From DASXUG01 sp964620425 (GTDB lineage: Bacteria > Pseudomonadota > Gammaproteobacteria > Burkholderiales > Methylophilaceae): a stretch of 64,000 nucleotides of DNA. Position numbers and translations under genes: made by a program. The notes below the pieces were generated by a model. The model did no database searches, was not told the DNA's origin, and was given only the letters and a program-made list of their open reading frames with translations. The DNA lies in NCBI GenBank assembly GCA_964620425.1, contig CAZUGV010000002.1, positions 1 to 64,000 of the forward strand, in the 5' to 3' direction. Shown in pieces: positions 17,525 to 27,392 of this stretch. How positions within the stretch are numbered: the first letter of the stretch is position 1; every line of letters starts with the position of its first letter.

Positions 17525-18214
17525 TTAGCTCTTACGTTGCAGAATATTGGTAAACTCTTCCATAAAGCTTTCATAGCGCACAGCAAGGCGATCAACGCTA
17601 GAAGCAAATCGGTTATAAGCAATCACCGCGGGAATCGCCGCAAATAAGCCAATGGCCGTTGCGATGAGCGCTTCCGCAATACCCGGAGCAACGTGTGCCA
17701 ATGTGGCTTGCGCCATATTAGACAAACCACGGAAGGCATTCATAATGCCCCACACCGTGCCGAACAAACCAATGTATGGGCTAACAGAACCAACGGATGC
17801 TAAAAATGGCAAATGTGCGTCTAGGTCATCCATCTCGCGGTTGTAGGCTGCACGCATGGCACGGCGGGAGCCTTCTGTAATATCACTTACTTCTAAACCA
17901 TCTTGCCTTTTTAGGCGCGCAAACTCTTTAAAGCCTGCCTCAAAAATGCTCGACATGCCTTGTGGTTTGCTTTTTCCGTTGGTGACTGATTCGTATAACT
18001 TGGTTAAATCACCACCTGACCAAAAGTTTTCTTCGAAAGATAACGCTTCTTTTTCAGCGCTACTCAATGCGGCAACTTTAATAAAGATGTACCACCAAGA
18101 AAAAACTGACACTAGCAATAAAATCAGCATCACGATTTGCACGGGAACACTCGCCCCTGTGATTAGGGTAATCAGTGACATATCCGCTGCATTGGTAACG
18201 ATAGCTTCAGGCAT
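17525..18214 (-). CDS. tolQ: Tol-Pal system protein TolQ (ExbB/MotA family)
   Basis: An inner-membrane proton channel that powers TolA. The 229-aa product has one N-terminal helix (IVMLILLLVSVFSWWYIFIK), a long cytoplasmic domain, and the two-helix MotA/TolQ/ExbB segment (SVSPYIGLFGTVWGIMNAF and IAEALIATAIGLFAAIPAVI). The annotated ATG may be 11 codons upstream of the second ATG at MSLITL. First tol gene of the cluster, behind ybgC. Confidence 0.95.
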   Translation of the reverse strand: MPEAIVTNAADMSLITLITGASVPVQIVMLILLLVSVFSWWYIFIKVAALSSAEKEALSFEENFWSGGDLTKLYESVTNGKSKPQGMSSIFEAGFKEFARLKRQDGLEVSDITEGSRRAMRAAYNREMDDLDAHLPFLASVGSVSPYIGLFGTVWGIMNAFRGLSNMAQATLAHVAPGIAEALIATAIGLFAAIPAVIAYNRFASSVDRLAVRYESFMEEFTNILQRKS

Positions 18215-18255
18215 TATTTCTCCAACTTAAATACTTCTAAAAAATCATCTTTAAT

Positions 18256-18666
18256 TTAGCGATTATCCAACTGCATACTATTTCGAATTTCAGCTGGAAT
18301 GCTCATGGGTTTAAACTTAACAGCGTCCACGCACACTACCTCAACCGTTGCTTTGGTGAGCTGTTCACTGCCCCGTCGAATGGTTTGCCCAAACGTCAAC
18401 ATGCAGCGCCCAATATTGGACAACTCAGTCACAATATTTAGCTCATCATCAAAAACTGCGGGCTTTTGATATTGAATTTGCAATGCGCGCACCACAAACA
18501 ACACGCCCATTTTATCTCTAAGCAGAGATTGCGCAAAACCTAAGCTACGTAACGCCTCTGTTCGTGCACGTTCCATAAAGTTCAAATATTGGCTGTGATA
18601 TACCACGCCACCAGCGTCGGTATCTTCATAATAGACACGTATGGGCAATGTAAAAACGGGCTTCAT
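18256..18666 (-). CDS. ybgC: Tol-associated acyl-CoA thioesterase YbgC
   Basis: A hot-dog fold 4-hydroxybenzoyl-CoA thioesterase-family enzyme, reported to act on acyl-CoA or acyl-ACP at the inner membrane. The 136-aa product has the family active-site stretch VYYEDTDAGGVVYHSQYLNFMERART split over two elements, with the catalytic Asp in YEDTDAGG. It is next to tolQ, as in most proteobacteria, and its start abuts the ruvB stop. Confidence 0.94.
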   Translation of the reverse strand: MKPVFTLPIRVYYEDTDAGGVVYHSQYLNFMERARTEALRSLGFAQSLLRDKMGVLFVVRALQIQYQKPAVFDDELNIVTELSNIGRCMLTFGQTIRRGSEQLTKATVEVVCVDAVKFKPMSIPAEIRNSMQLDNR

Positions 18667-19704
18667 TTAGTCATCAAATAGCGAGCTTGCATTTAAACTG
18701 GCGGGCACTTTTAAGCCAAAATGTTGATACGCCAACCCTGTCGCCACTCGCCCACGCGGGGTGCGCATGAGGTAACCTTGTTGAATCAAATAGGGTTCTA
18801 ACACATCTTCAATCGTATCGCGTTCTTCGCCAATCGCGGCAGCTAAGTTATCTAAACCGACAGGGCCACCGTTAAATTTTTCCAACACCGCTTGCAGGAG
18901 TTTTCTATCCATCACATCAAAACCCAGCTTATCGACATCTAGCATTTGTAACGCGGCATCAGCAATTTCGGATGACACCACACCATCACTTTTCACCTGC
19001 GCATAGTCACGCACACGGCGTAGCAAACGATTGGCAATACGCGGAGTACCGCGCGAACGCTTGGCGACTTCATGTGCGCCTGTTGCAGTAATTTGCACAT
19101 TTAACAAATCCGCAGAGCGATGCACGATACGCGATAATTCCTCATTAGTATAAAACTCTAAACGCGCAACAATCCCAAAGCGATCTCGCAAGGGGTTCGT
19201 CAGCATCCCCGCACGTGTGGTTGCGCCAACGAGTGTAAAAGGTGGCAAATCTAGGCGCACACTGCGCGCGGCGGGGCCTTCGCCAATCATAATATCTAAG
19301 TGATAATCTTCCATCGCGGGGTAGAGAATTTCTTCTACCACAGGGCTTAGGCGGTGGATTTCGTCAATAAACAGTACATCATTCGGTTCAAGATTCGTCA
19401 GCAATGCCGCCAAATCACCTGCGCGTTCTAGCACTGGGCCTGACGTTTGGCGCATATTCACGCCCATTTCACGGGCAATAATATGAGCGAGGGTGGTTTT
19501 GCCTAACCCTGGCGGGCCAAACAGCAACACATGATCTAGCGCCTCACTTCGCCCACGCGCCGCACCAATAAAAATTTCTAGTTGCCCACGTGCTTTTTCT
19601 TGCCCGACATACTCATCTAAGACCTTGGGGCGTAAAGCACGCTCCACCGCTTCTTCTTGCGGGCTTTCGGTAACGGGGGCGATTAGTCTGTCAGTTTCTA
19701 TCAT
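18667..19704 (-). CDS. ruvB: Holliday junction ATP-dependent helicase RuvB
   Basis: A hexameric AAA+ motor that drives branch migration with RuvA. The 345-aa product has Walker A LFGPPGLGKTT (K69), Walker B DVLFIDEIH, sensor 1 (LVGATTRAGMLTNPL), the arginine-finger region RDRFG, and the winged helix at the C-terminus (RTPRGRVATGLAYQHFG). It is directly followed by ybgC with no gap. No ruvA or ruvC is next to it in the window. Confidence 0.97.
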   Translation of the reverse strand: MIETDRLIAPVTESPQEEAVERALRPKVLDEYVGQEKARGQLEIFIGAARGRSEALDHVLLFGPPGLGKTTLAHIIAREMGVNMRQTSGPVLERAGDLAALLTNLEPNDVLFIDEIHRLSPVVEEILYPAMEDYHLDIMIGEGPAARSVRLDLPPFTLVGATTRAGMLTNPLRDRFGIVARLEFYTNEELSRIVHRSADLLNVQITATGAHEVAKRSRGTPRIANRLLRRVRDYAQVKSDGVVSSEIADAALQMLDVDKLGFDVMDRKLLQAVLEKFNGGPVGLDNLAAAIGEERDTIEDVLEPYLIQQGYLMRTPRGRVATGLAYQHFGLKVPASLNASSLFDD

Positions 19705-19856
19705 TTAAAAATGCAGTTTGGTTGGACATCGAAAAATAGGGACAGTTTAAGTTTGTATAAGCTAGCTTGCGCACTATCCGCAAACATTCGCCACATAGAG
19801 CACCAAAACACTATAGCAGAATAGACCCTCTAGTTAAAGGCGACAGATGTCGCGCG

Positions 19857-22800
19857 CTATTTAGTATTGGTCGCCAATTGTATTTTTACAGCAACCATTT
19901 TTTCATTGCCACTCACTTTGCTTGCCTCTGCAACCTGCACACGTGAGGCATCTAGTTTTGCATGTTCAAGCAAATATTTTTGTAGATTTTCTACCCTAGC
20001 TTTGCCTAGTGCGGTTAAATCTGCATCGGTGATTTTTGCAGTGAGTTTTAATTGTTCTAACATGGCTGCGTATTTGGGCGCATCTTCTGGTTTGTTTTTC
20101 TTAAGCGCCTCTTTGAGTTTTTCAATGGCTTTCAAGCCGCGCCCTTCGCCACTTCGCTCTTTTAACAGGTTTTCAATGGCAGACTGCACCTTGGTGTTGT
20201 TAAGGTCAACTGGCCCTATTTGTTCACCCTCTTTTATTTTCAAGCCTATTTCATTGGCAATATCTTGACGCGTTGCTAACTCTTGCAAGGCGGCAGTATC
20301 GGCAGCCACGTCTACCGTGGGCGATACGCTAAGTTTGAGGGTCGGACGTTTTTCCATGCCACCTGCGAGCGCCTGTAATTTTTCTTGCTCCTCTGGTGCA
20401 AGCGTCGCTTTACCTGGTTCAAATAAAATGGCTTCTAACTTATCTGAATTAGCACCAAACAGCTTGCCCAGCGCCCGGAATGGCGCGGTGGCGATTTTAC
20501 TGATGACATTGACAACTGCTTTCCAAATGATTTTACCGTAGCTAAATTGCGGATCATCCAAATTGCCTGAAATAGGCAAATCCAAATCAATAACACCATC
20601 ACTATCCTCAAGCAAAGCAATCGCTAAATCCAAGGGTAAATTGGGCGCATCTTGGCTATCCACACGTTCGCCCAGCTTAATTTGGTTGATGACAAACTTA
20701 TTTTCGCCTGTCAGCTGGCGTTGTTTGATTTTGTATTCTAAATCCACCGTGAGTTTGCCTGAATCGACTTTCCGACCAGCAAACTTACCTGAATAAGGCG
20801 TTAAGCGATTCATTTCAATATTATGAAAAGCCAACTTTAAATCCGTAAAATCGGTGGCATGAAAGGGTTGCAATGCGCCACGAATTTTGGCTGAACCATA
20901 ATCATCCACCTTCCCATCCAACTCCACTTGTGCGGTGGCATTGGGCTGATTAGACAGGCCATTAATGACGCCAGAAAGCGAATTAATATGCGTGCCAAAT
21001 TGCGGTTTTAGCGATAAATCGGCAAACTCTAATTGTGCATTGCTTATGCTAACTCGGTCGACATCTACTTTAAACTCAACTGTGCTTTGTGGGGCATTAG
21101 TCGTGGATTTAAGCCCTACTTGGTCATTTGTCACTGCAATATTATCGGCGCTTTGACTTCTCAGGATTTTTTTAATATTGAGCGACTTATCTTCAAACAC
21201 AATGAACTTCCCATTGGGTTGCTCAAAGCTCAAATCATCCATATGAAGATGGGATTTAGCTAACCCGAACTGCAACGAGTGGCTCGACACTTTTTGCCAA
21301 GAAAGGAATGGCGTTTTATCTGCCTCATCAGTCAGTAATAAATGATCTACGCTAAATCCACCTAAAAACTGCGCATCAAAGGCATGATCCGTTTTCAGCA
21401 TCACTTTGCCAGTGATGTCTACCACACCATCATCAAGCTTTAGCGAAGTTGGTTGATTTAAATACGGGGAGAATGGCTTGAGTGAGAGCGCTTGTAATTT
21501 CACTTGCAAATCACTCTTAAATGGCGCGGGTGTTAGCTTGCCAGCGATGTCAAGCTGCCCCCCTTGCTTGATTGGCAACTTGAGTGTCACGGGCAGGGAT
21601 TTCGTCAAATCTAACGATACATTGCGTAAATCAAAAGTGCCATTTTGCACATCTAAAACCATTGGCGCTTGCGCCAACCTATCCTCTATGTGAATGCTAC
21701 TTTTATCTAGGCTAAGATGCGCCAGATCAAACTTCCAATGGGGATGATTGCTTGCTTTAAGCCCTTCATTTGAAAGAGCTTGTTTCTGCGTATTAGGTTG
21801 ATTTTGTGGCTGCATCTCAAGTGCAGATTGCCAGTTCAAAGGCTTATTCAGCTCATGTAATATTTGAGTATCCAAACCAGAAACAGCCAATGTAGAAATT
21901 TTCACCAAATGCTCGTTTAGGCTAACGCTACCTTCCTGCAAGCTGATTTTGGTCACACTCGCTACCGGCTGTGCAAACAAACTAGACTTGATGTTCAAAG
22001 CATGCACCTCTGCTTGCAGCTGCTGGACCGACACACCCAACGCGTTATCTAAACGAAAGCCAATATTCACATCATCAACACTTGCTTGCAGCGGTGATTT
22101 AAACGATTGATCAACTAGCGAGGCTCTCCAATGCTGGAGCTGGATATTAGCAATATTAAATTGAAATGGACTGTCGTCCTGACTTGCTTGCGGTTCACTC
22201 TGTGCTGGTGATTTGAAAGCCGCAGCTATTTTCTGCCAGTTAGTTACGCCATTCACATCGCGGTGTGTGTTCACCTCGCCTTGTGTTAACTGAATACCTG
22301 CCACATGTAATTGCCGTTCACTTAAGTCAAAAGCCACATCTTGAATGTTAGCTCCATCAAGCTTTAATATAGGATTCTTATCATAAGTTAGCGCTAACTT
22401 TTCAGCGAAAAGGTCTAAACCTTTAAATCGTACCTGCGCCTTATTTTGCATAGAAAAATCAAGCTTGGGCAACTTAACGCTTACTGAATTTGTGCTTACT
22501 TGTATATTCGCTTGATGATCTTTAGCGGCTTGCGCCTGCGTATTTTGATTGAGTGATCCAGCAACATTTCGCAAGTTAATCACCAGATTTTCAAGCGTTG
22601 CTTGTGGGTAAGATTCCACCTGAGCAGCTTCTGCCGCAGGATTAGCGCTGTTGTTCTTATTTTGATTCAGTTCTGATTGAGCAACCATCACTGGTTTTAA
22701 TGCGAAGCTATAACTAAAACCTGCTGCCATCTCACCCGCACTAACATTCAAAGGAAGTGAATGCTTACCAAGCACCTGCAACAGCTTATCAATATTGATA

Positions 22801-23477
22801 CCATCAACCTTGACCGAGCCATTTGAGACAACTGGATTAAGCCCTAAACCACCCTTCCACTTAAGCGTTCCGCTGTGATCTGGAAGTGTTGCCGAAATAA
22901 AATAATCACCTCGATCTTTGGGAAGCGTAGACAACCCATCCAAGGAGAAATCAAGCGGGTTTAATGCAAACTGATATGGCGTGGGTCGGTTACGCTCGAT
23001 GTATTGAAGATTCCCTCCCTCAATCAATATATGCGCAATCAATACACGCGCCATGCCTGAGTCTTCTTGCTTATCTTCGTTCAATTTGGCGATTAGATCT
23101 GCCCAATTGAGTTTGCCATCGGAGGCCACCTCAAACAACACCTGAGGCTTAGTAACGCTGATATCTTTTATCTTCCATGCATAATCAAATACACCCGAGC
23201 TTTCGAGATCGACAGAAAGACGATCAAAGCCAGCCAAGAGTGAGCCATTAGGTTGGGTTAACCGTAAATTATGCACGCGCAAAATTAAACGTAGGGGGTC
23301 AAATTCCACTTGATCAACAATGATTCTACTGGCTAGCTTATTTTCTGCATACCAAGGCAATAGTCTCTTTGCAAGGGGATTTACAGCAAAGTAAGCAAAC
23401 AAAAAGTAAGCAGCAATCACGCTTGCTAGAGTTTTAAAAGCCACACTGGATAACAATTTTTTAAGGTTAAAATTCAA
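19857..23477 (-). CDS. DUF748 / AsmA-like large periplasmic protein
   Basis: A 1206-aa protein with a single N-terminal transmembrane anchor (about residues 12-32, ASVIAAYFLFAYFAVNPLAK) and a very long beta-rich body of the DUF748/AsmA-like kind (repeats such as GTLKWKGGLGLNPV, FKSDLQVKLQALSLKPFSPYL, GSAKIRGALQPFHATDFTDL). The C-terminal roughly 200 residues are helical with an OmpA-like flavour (LFEPGKATLAPEEQEKLQAL, LGKARVENLQKYLLEHAKLD). By analogy with the AsmA superfamily it may bridge the envelope and move phospholipids, but this is an inference. It stands alone between ruvB and the Lrp regulator. Confidence 0.85.
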   Translation of the reverse strand: MNFNLKKLLSSVAFKTLASVIAAYFLFAYFAVNPLAKRLLPWYAENKLASRIIVDQVEFDPLRLILRVHNLRLTQPNGSLLAGFDRLSVDLESSGVFDYAWKIKDISVTKPQVLFEVASDGKLNWADLIAKLNEDKQEDSGMARVLIAHILIEGGNLQYIERNRPTPYQFALNPLDFSLDGLSTLPKDRGDYFISATLPDHSGTLKWKGGLGLNPVVSNGSVKVDGINIDKLLQVLGKHSLPLNVSAGEMAAGFSYSFALKPVMVAQSELNQNKNNSANPAAEAAQVESYPQATLENLVINLRNVAGSLNQNTQAQAAKDHQANIQVSTNSVSVKLPKLDFSMQNKAQVRFKGLDLFAEKLALTYDKNPILKLDGANIQDVAFDLSERQLHVAGIQLTQGEVNTHRDVNGVTNWQKIAAAFKSPAQSEPQASQDDSPFQFNIANIQLQHWRASLVDQSFKSPLQASVDDVNIGFRLDNALGVSVQQLQAEVHALNIKSSLFAQPVASVTKISLQEGSVSLNEHLVKISTLAVSGLDTQILHELNKPLNWQSALEMQPQNQPNTQKQALSNEGLKASNHPHWKFDLAHLSLDKSSIHIEDRLAQAPMVLDVQNGTFDLRNVSLDLTKSLPVTLKLPIKQGGQLDIAGKLTPAPFKSDLQVKLQALSLKPFSPYLNQPTSLKLDDGVVDITGKVMLKTDHAFDAQFLGGFSVDHLLLTDEADKTPFLSWQKVSSHSLQFGLAKSHLHMDDLSFEQPNGKFIVFEDKSLNIKKILRSQSADNIAVTNDQVGLKSTTNAPQSTVEFKVDVDRVSISNAQLEFADLSLKPQFGTHINSLSGVINGLSNQPNATAQVELDGKVDDYGSAKIRGALQPFHATDFTDLKLAFHNIEMNRLTPYSGKFAGRKVDSGKLTVDLEYKIKQRQLTGENKFVINQIKLGERVDSQDAPNLPLDLAIALLEDSDGVIDLDLPISGNLDDPQFSYGKIIWKAVVNVISKIATAPFRALGKLFGANSDKLEAILFEPGKATLAPEEQEKLQALAGGMEKRPTLKLSVSPTVDVAADTAALQELATRQDIANEIGLKIKEGEQIGPVDLNNTKVQSAIENLLKERSGEGRGLKAIEKLKEALKKNKPEDAPKYAAMLEQLKLTAKITDADLTALGKARVENLQKYLLEHAKLDASRVQVAEASKVSGNEKMVAVKIQLATNTK

Positions 23478-23579
23478 ACTAATCTATTCCAATTGATGTT
23501 GAAAATATAGACTGACTCGCTCAATCTAAAAGAAACTATTCCACAAATCACCACAGTTGTGAATACAGCGTTAAAAGCC

Positions 23580-24086
23580 TCAAGTCACGGTTGTATTTAA
23601 CGCGACTAATGGCAATGCAAAGCCTTCTTTCACTTCCTCCATCACAATATAACTACGTGATTCTTGAGCGCCTGGCAACGTTAGCAGAATATCACCCAGC
23701 AACGTACGGTAATCTGACATTTGCGCGATTCTTGCCTTAATCAAATAATCAAAATCCCCAGAAACCAAATGACACTCCAGCACACTCGGCAGTTTGAGTA
23801 TTTCTTGTTTGAATTTGCTAAAAATAGCACCCGATTTGCTAGAAAGCTTGAGTTCAACAAATACAAGCAACGAAAGCGCCAACGCTTGTGGGTCTAACCG
23901 TGCATGGTAGCCCAAAATAACGCCCTCCTTTTCAAGACGCTTGATGCGCTCTCCGCAAGGCGTAACAGACAGGCCAACACGTTCAGCCAACTCAGTCACG
24001 GGCATGCGTGCATCCTCTTGCAAGATTGATAATATTTTAAGATCGATACGATCTAATTCACGCACGGCATGGGTACGGATACGCAT
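23580..24086 (-). CDS. Lrp/AsnC-family regulator of the dadA operon
   Basis: A DNA-binding feast/famine regulator. The winged HTH is at the N-terminus (LDRIDLKILSILQEDARMPVTELAERVGLS with recognition helix VTPCGERIKRL) and the RAM ligand-binding domain at the C-terminus (LPSVLECHLVSGDFDYLIKA). I choose the ATG at 24086 because GGAG lies 6 bp upstream; the GTG four codons earlier includes that GGAG. It is divergent from dadA-alr-ridA, so it is probably the alanine-responsive activator (DadR/BkdR-like). 168 aa. Confidence 0.92.
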   Translation of the reverse strand: MRIRTHAVRELDRIDLKILSILQEDARMPVTELAERVGLSVTPCGERIKRLEKEGVILGYHARLDPQALALSLLVFVELKLSSKSGAIFSKFKQEILKLPSVLECHLVSGDFDYLIKARIAQMSDYRTLLGDILLTLPGAQESRSYIVMEEVKEGFALPLVALNTTVT

Positions 24087-24286
24087 GATGAACTCCACGC
24101 TTAACTACTGCATATGAAAAAATGGTGTTTACAGCTTCTATTCTTATATTTTTAGAGTTAATCTCCAAATATTATCTGTATTATAGATTTATTTACCTAG
24201 TATTCTTTATTATTTAGAAAATATACCATGCAGCTTTCATCTAAACTAGTCGCGTATTTTGGTTTTCTCAGAACTGGGAGAGTTTC
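24087..24286. promoter_or_regulatory. AT-rich divergent control region of the Lrp gene and dadA
   Basis: About 200 bp of strongly AT-rich sequence lies between the Lrp-type regulator and dadA. Lrp proteins bind long, degenerate AT-rich regions, so this is the expected operator zone. The dadA ribosome-binding site GGGAGAG (around 24276) is clear. I could not fix a promoter. Confidence 0.45.
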
Positions 24287-25648
24287 ATGCGTGTTTTAGT
24301 ACTTGGGTCTGGGGTGATTGGCGTAACTAGCGCCTATTATTTGGCGAAAAAAGGCTACGAAGTGACAGTCATTGACCGTCAGCCAGCACCTGCAATGGAA
24401 ACAAGCTTTGCCAATGCAGGGCAAATTTCTCCAGGCTATTCCGCGCCTTGGGCGGCGCCAGGCGTCCCTTTAAAAGGTTTAAAGTGGATGTTAACTAAGC
24501 ACGCTCCTTTGTCTATTCGCCCAGACGGTAGTTTGTGGCAGTTGCAGTGGATGTTTCAATTACTCAAAAATTGTAATACTGCTAGTTACAACCTCAATAA
24601 AGAGCGCATGGTGCGTCTTGCTGAATACAGCCGTGACTGCTTAGACCAATTACGCGATGAAGCAGGGATTCAGTATGAAGCGCGCACGCAGGGCACTTTG
24701 CAAGTTTTTCGTACGCAAAAACAATTAGACGAAGCGCAAAAAGACATCGAGGTGCTGAGCCACTGTAACGTGCCCTTTGAACTTTTAGATCGAGACGGTT
24801 GTGCGCGCGCTGAACCTGCACTGGCGTTAGTCAAAGCACAGTTAATGGGCGGCCTACGTTTACCACATGATGAAACTGGCGATTGCCAAATGTTCACCAC
24901 CAACTTGGCGCAGGCGGCAACGAGCCTTGGTGTTAAATTCCGCCAAGATGTGACCATACAAAGCTTTTGCCTAAAACAAGGCAAGGTAGCGGGGGTGTTT
25001 ATTAATCAGCATGGCAAAACCGAGCTGATTGCGGCGGATCAATACGTTGTTGCATTAGGCAGTTACTCTCGTGCGTTTATGCAATGTTTAAGCGTTAATA
25101 TACCTGTTTACCCTGTTAAAGGTTATTCACTCACCATCCCCATCATCGACCCTCAGGCTTCCCCGATTTCAACGGTGATGGACGAGACCTATAAAATCGC
25201 CATCACCCGTTTTGACCAACGGATTCGAGTGGGCGGAATGGCGGAGCTGATGGGGTACAGTTTGGCGCTAAACCCCAGACGACGCGAAACTTTAGAAATG
25301 GTGACAAAAAGCTTGTTCCCCAACGCTGGCGATTTACCCAACGCCACATTTTGGACTGGTTTACGCCCGATGACGCCTGATGGGACGCCAATTATCGGTC
25401 GCGCTTCCGATTTACCACAACACGAAAACCTCTGGTTAAACACTGGGCATGGCACCTTAGGTTGGACGATGGCATGCGGATCAGCAAAGCTACTGGCAGA
25501 CTTAATGGGAGACCAAAAACCTGAGATTCGAGCAGACGACCTGAATTTAAACCGCTATCGGCTGCATACAAACCAGCAAGCACCTAACCATGCAAGTAAA
25601 ATAACCTCAAAAAATTCAAACTCAAATACAAAAGCACACGCATCATGA
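24287..25648 (+). CDS. dadA: D-amino acid dehydrogenase small subunit DadA
   Basis: A membrane-associated flavoprotein that oxidises D-amino acids, mainly D-alanine, to keto acids and ammonia, feeding electrons to quinone. The 453-aa product starts with the FAD-binding VLGSGVIGVTSAYYLAKKGY (GxGxxG) and has ETSFANAGQISPGYSAPWA, typical of DadA. The C-terminal FAD motif is FWTGLRPMTPDGTPIIGR and LNTGHGTLGWTMACGSAKLLADL. About 25 polar residues (Asn/Ser/Lys-rich) form a non-conserved tail. Its stop overlaps the alr start (ATGA). Confidence 0.95.
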   Translation: MRVLVLGSGVIGVTSAYYLAKKGYEVTVIDRQPAPAMETSFANAGQISPGYSAPWAAPGVPLKGLKWMLTKHAPLSIRPDGSLWQLQWMFQLLKNCNTASYNLNKERMVRLAEYSRDCLDQLRDEAGIQYEARTQGTLQVFRTQKQLDEAQKDIEVLSHCNVPFELLDRDGCARAEPALALVKAQLMGGLRLPHDETGDCQMFTTNLAQAATSLGVKFRQDVTIQSFCLKQGKVAGVFINQHGKTELIAADQYVVALGSYSRAFMQCLSVNIPVYPVKGYSLTIPIIDPQASPISTVMDETYKIAITRFDQRIRVGGMAELMGYSLALNPRRRETLEMVTKSLFPNAGDLPNATFWTGLRPMTPDGTPIIGRASDLPQHENLWLNTGHGTLGWTMACGSAKLLADLMGDQKPEIRADDLNLNRYRLHTNQQAPNHASKITSKNSNSNTKAHAS

Positions 25649-26763
25649 CTAGACCTGCCACCGCACACATCCGCTTGGATGCCTTTCAACACAACTATCG
25701 ACTAGCAAAGTCGCTACATGGCGGTAAGGCACTTGCCGTAGTCAAAGCCAATGCCTATGGACATGGCGCAGCACAATGCGCGCATGCAATTGCCAATGAA
25801 GCTGACGGCTTTGCAGTAGCATGCATTGAAGAAGCACTAAATTTAAGGCAAGCAGGTATTGACGCGCCTATATTGTTACTCGAAGGTTTCTTTGTAGCAG
25901 ATGAGTTGCCATTGATCGTTGAACAAAATTTATGGCTCGTGATTCACGATGAATGGCAAATTGCACTATTAAAAAATGCCAAGCTAAAACGCCCGCTACA
26001 TATTTGGCTAAAAATGGATACAGGCATGCACCGCGTTGGCTTAGCACCCCACCAATATGCCAAAGCAGTCATGTCGCTATCCCAACACCCGAATGTTGCT
26101 AGCATTACGGGGATGAGTCACTTTGCAAACGCAGACAATCTGCGCTCAGACAGTACCAATAAGCAAATTGCGGTGTTCCAAAGCGTCTTACAGGCGCTAC
26201 CTGCAAACCACATCATTAATCATTTTAGTCTAGCCAATTCCGCAGCAATTCTTGGCTGGCCGCACACAAAAACGCACTGGTCACGTCCTGGCATCATGCT
26301 TTACGGCACCAGCCCAATCAGCGCACCAAACGACACAACAACACCGACACTTCGCCCCGTGATGCAACTCACCTCAAAGATTATTTCAACCCGAAAAATC
26401 AATCGCGGAGAATCCATTGGCTATGGAAATCAATTTACAGCTGATCGAGACACCGTAGTCGGAGTGGTCGCATGCGGCTATGCTGATGGTTACCCTCGCT
26501 CCGCCAGCAACACTAGTGTTCGCGCACCAGTGGCTGTCGATGGTAAAATTACAACCGTCATTGGGTGTGTTTCTATGGATATGCTATTTGTTGATCTCAC
26601 TGAGATTCCACAAGCCAGTGTTGGCAGCCAAGTGGAGCTTTGGGGAGATCAAATACCAGCAGGCGCTGTAGCCAAGGCTGCAGACACGATTGCTTATGAG
26701 TTATTTTGCAATGTAAAACGCGTACAATTTACATATTCGAACCACACGCCAAATCCAGTTTAA
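25645..26763 (+). CDS. alr: Alanine racemase (catabolic DadX type by context)
   Basis: A PLP enzyme that interconverts L- and D-alanine. K34 in AVVKANAYGHG binds PLP; the second catalytic base is the Tyr in SIGYGNQFTADR. HIWLKMDTGMHRVGL and VSMDMLFVDLT are family markers. 372 aa. Translationally coupled to dadA. In this position it would make D-alanine for DadA to degrade, but with no second racemase visible in the window it may also supply peptidoglycan. Confidence 0.95.
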   Translation: MTRPATAHIRLDAFQHNYRLAKSLHGGKALAVVKANAYGHGAAQCAHAIANEADGFAVACIEEALNLRQAGIDAPILLLEGFFVADELPLIVEQNLWLVIHDEWQIALLKNAKLKRPLHIWLKMDTGMHRVGLAPHQYAKAVMSLSQHPNVASITGMSHFANADNLRSDSTNKQIAVFQSVLQALPANHIINHFSLANSAAILGWPHTKTHWSRPGIMLYGTSPISAPNDTTTPTLRPVMQLTSKIISTRKINRGESIGYGNQFTADRDTVVGVVACGYADGYPRSASNTSVRAPVAVDGKITTVIGCVSMDMLFVDLTEIPQASVGSQVELWGDQIPAGAVAKAADTIAYELFCNVKRVQFTYSNHTPNPV

Positions 26764-26780
26764 TTTTTAAAGGGCTTTAA

Positions 26781-27155
26781 ATGAAAGTAATCCAAACACC
26801 CAACGCACCTGCCGCTATCGGCCCATATTGCCAAGCTATGGTAGTGGGGGACATGCTATATACCTCAGGTCAAATTCCTCTGCGCCCTGACGGCACGTTT
26901 AACGACGGCGACATTATTGCGCAAACCACACAGGTATTCGCCAACCTCAAGGCAGTGATAGAGGCGAGTGGCGCCGACTTATCAAAAGTAGTTAAAACAA
27001 CCGTTTTTCTTAAAAATTTAGATGATTTTGTCGCCATGAATAGCGTTTACGCGGAAGCGTTTGGCAGCCATACCCCTGCACGTTCTACCGTGCAAGTAGC
27101 CAAATTGCCACGTGATGCTTTGGTTGAAATTGAAGCGATTGTGTCATTAGCTTAA
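26781..27155 (+). CDS. ridA: RidA family 2-iminobutanoate/2-iminopropanoate deaminase
   Basis: Hydrolyses reactive enamine/imine products such as those of PLP enzymes or of amino acid dehydrogenases. The 124-aa product has the RidA signatures AIGPYCQAMVVGDMLYTSGQIPL, the VVKTTVFLKNLDDFVAMN helix, and the catalytic Arg in TPARSTVQVAKLPRDALVEIEAI. It follows alr by 17 bp with an AAAGGG ribosome-binding site, so dadA-alr-ridA form one alanine-catabolism operon in which RidA clears the iminopropanoate made by DadA. Confidence 0.95.
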   Translation: MKVIQTPNAPAAIGPYCQAMVVGDMLYTSGQIPLRPDGTFNDGDIIAQTTQVFANLKAVIEASGADLSKVVKTTVFLKNLDDFVAMNSVYAEAFGSHTPARSTVQVAKLPRDALVEIEAIVSLA

Positions 27156-27187
27156 GGTCTGCATTTCCTACCAATGCGCGTAAATTT

Positions 27188-27214
27188 CAAACCAGCAAGC
27201 AACTCTCTGGTTTG
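27188..27214. terminator. Hairpin after ridA, possible terminator
   Basis: An 8-bp perfect inverted repeat, CAAACCAG/CTGGTTTG, with an 11-nt loop lies 33 bp after the ridA stop. No U-run follows, so intrinsic termination is doubtful. It may instead be an mRNA end stabiliser. Confidence 0.35.
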
Positions 27215-27392
27215 AATCACCTGCTTAAGCTTATATATTTTTTTACGGGAACAACCTTTGCGGTTGATTACCCACATTGCAGTGATAGCTGATTTAAAGC
27301 TACTCCATGGCGCATGCCTTTTATCTACAACCGGCTAGACATTTTCGGTATCATGTTGTGCTTGAATTAATCAAAGCTCATCTGTTACCGCC

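Noticed and set aside
19867..20268. 133-codon plus-strand frame opposite the DUF748 gene
   Set aside because: Shadow of the long minus-strand gene, with Cys/Ser/Phe composition typical of antisense frames.
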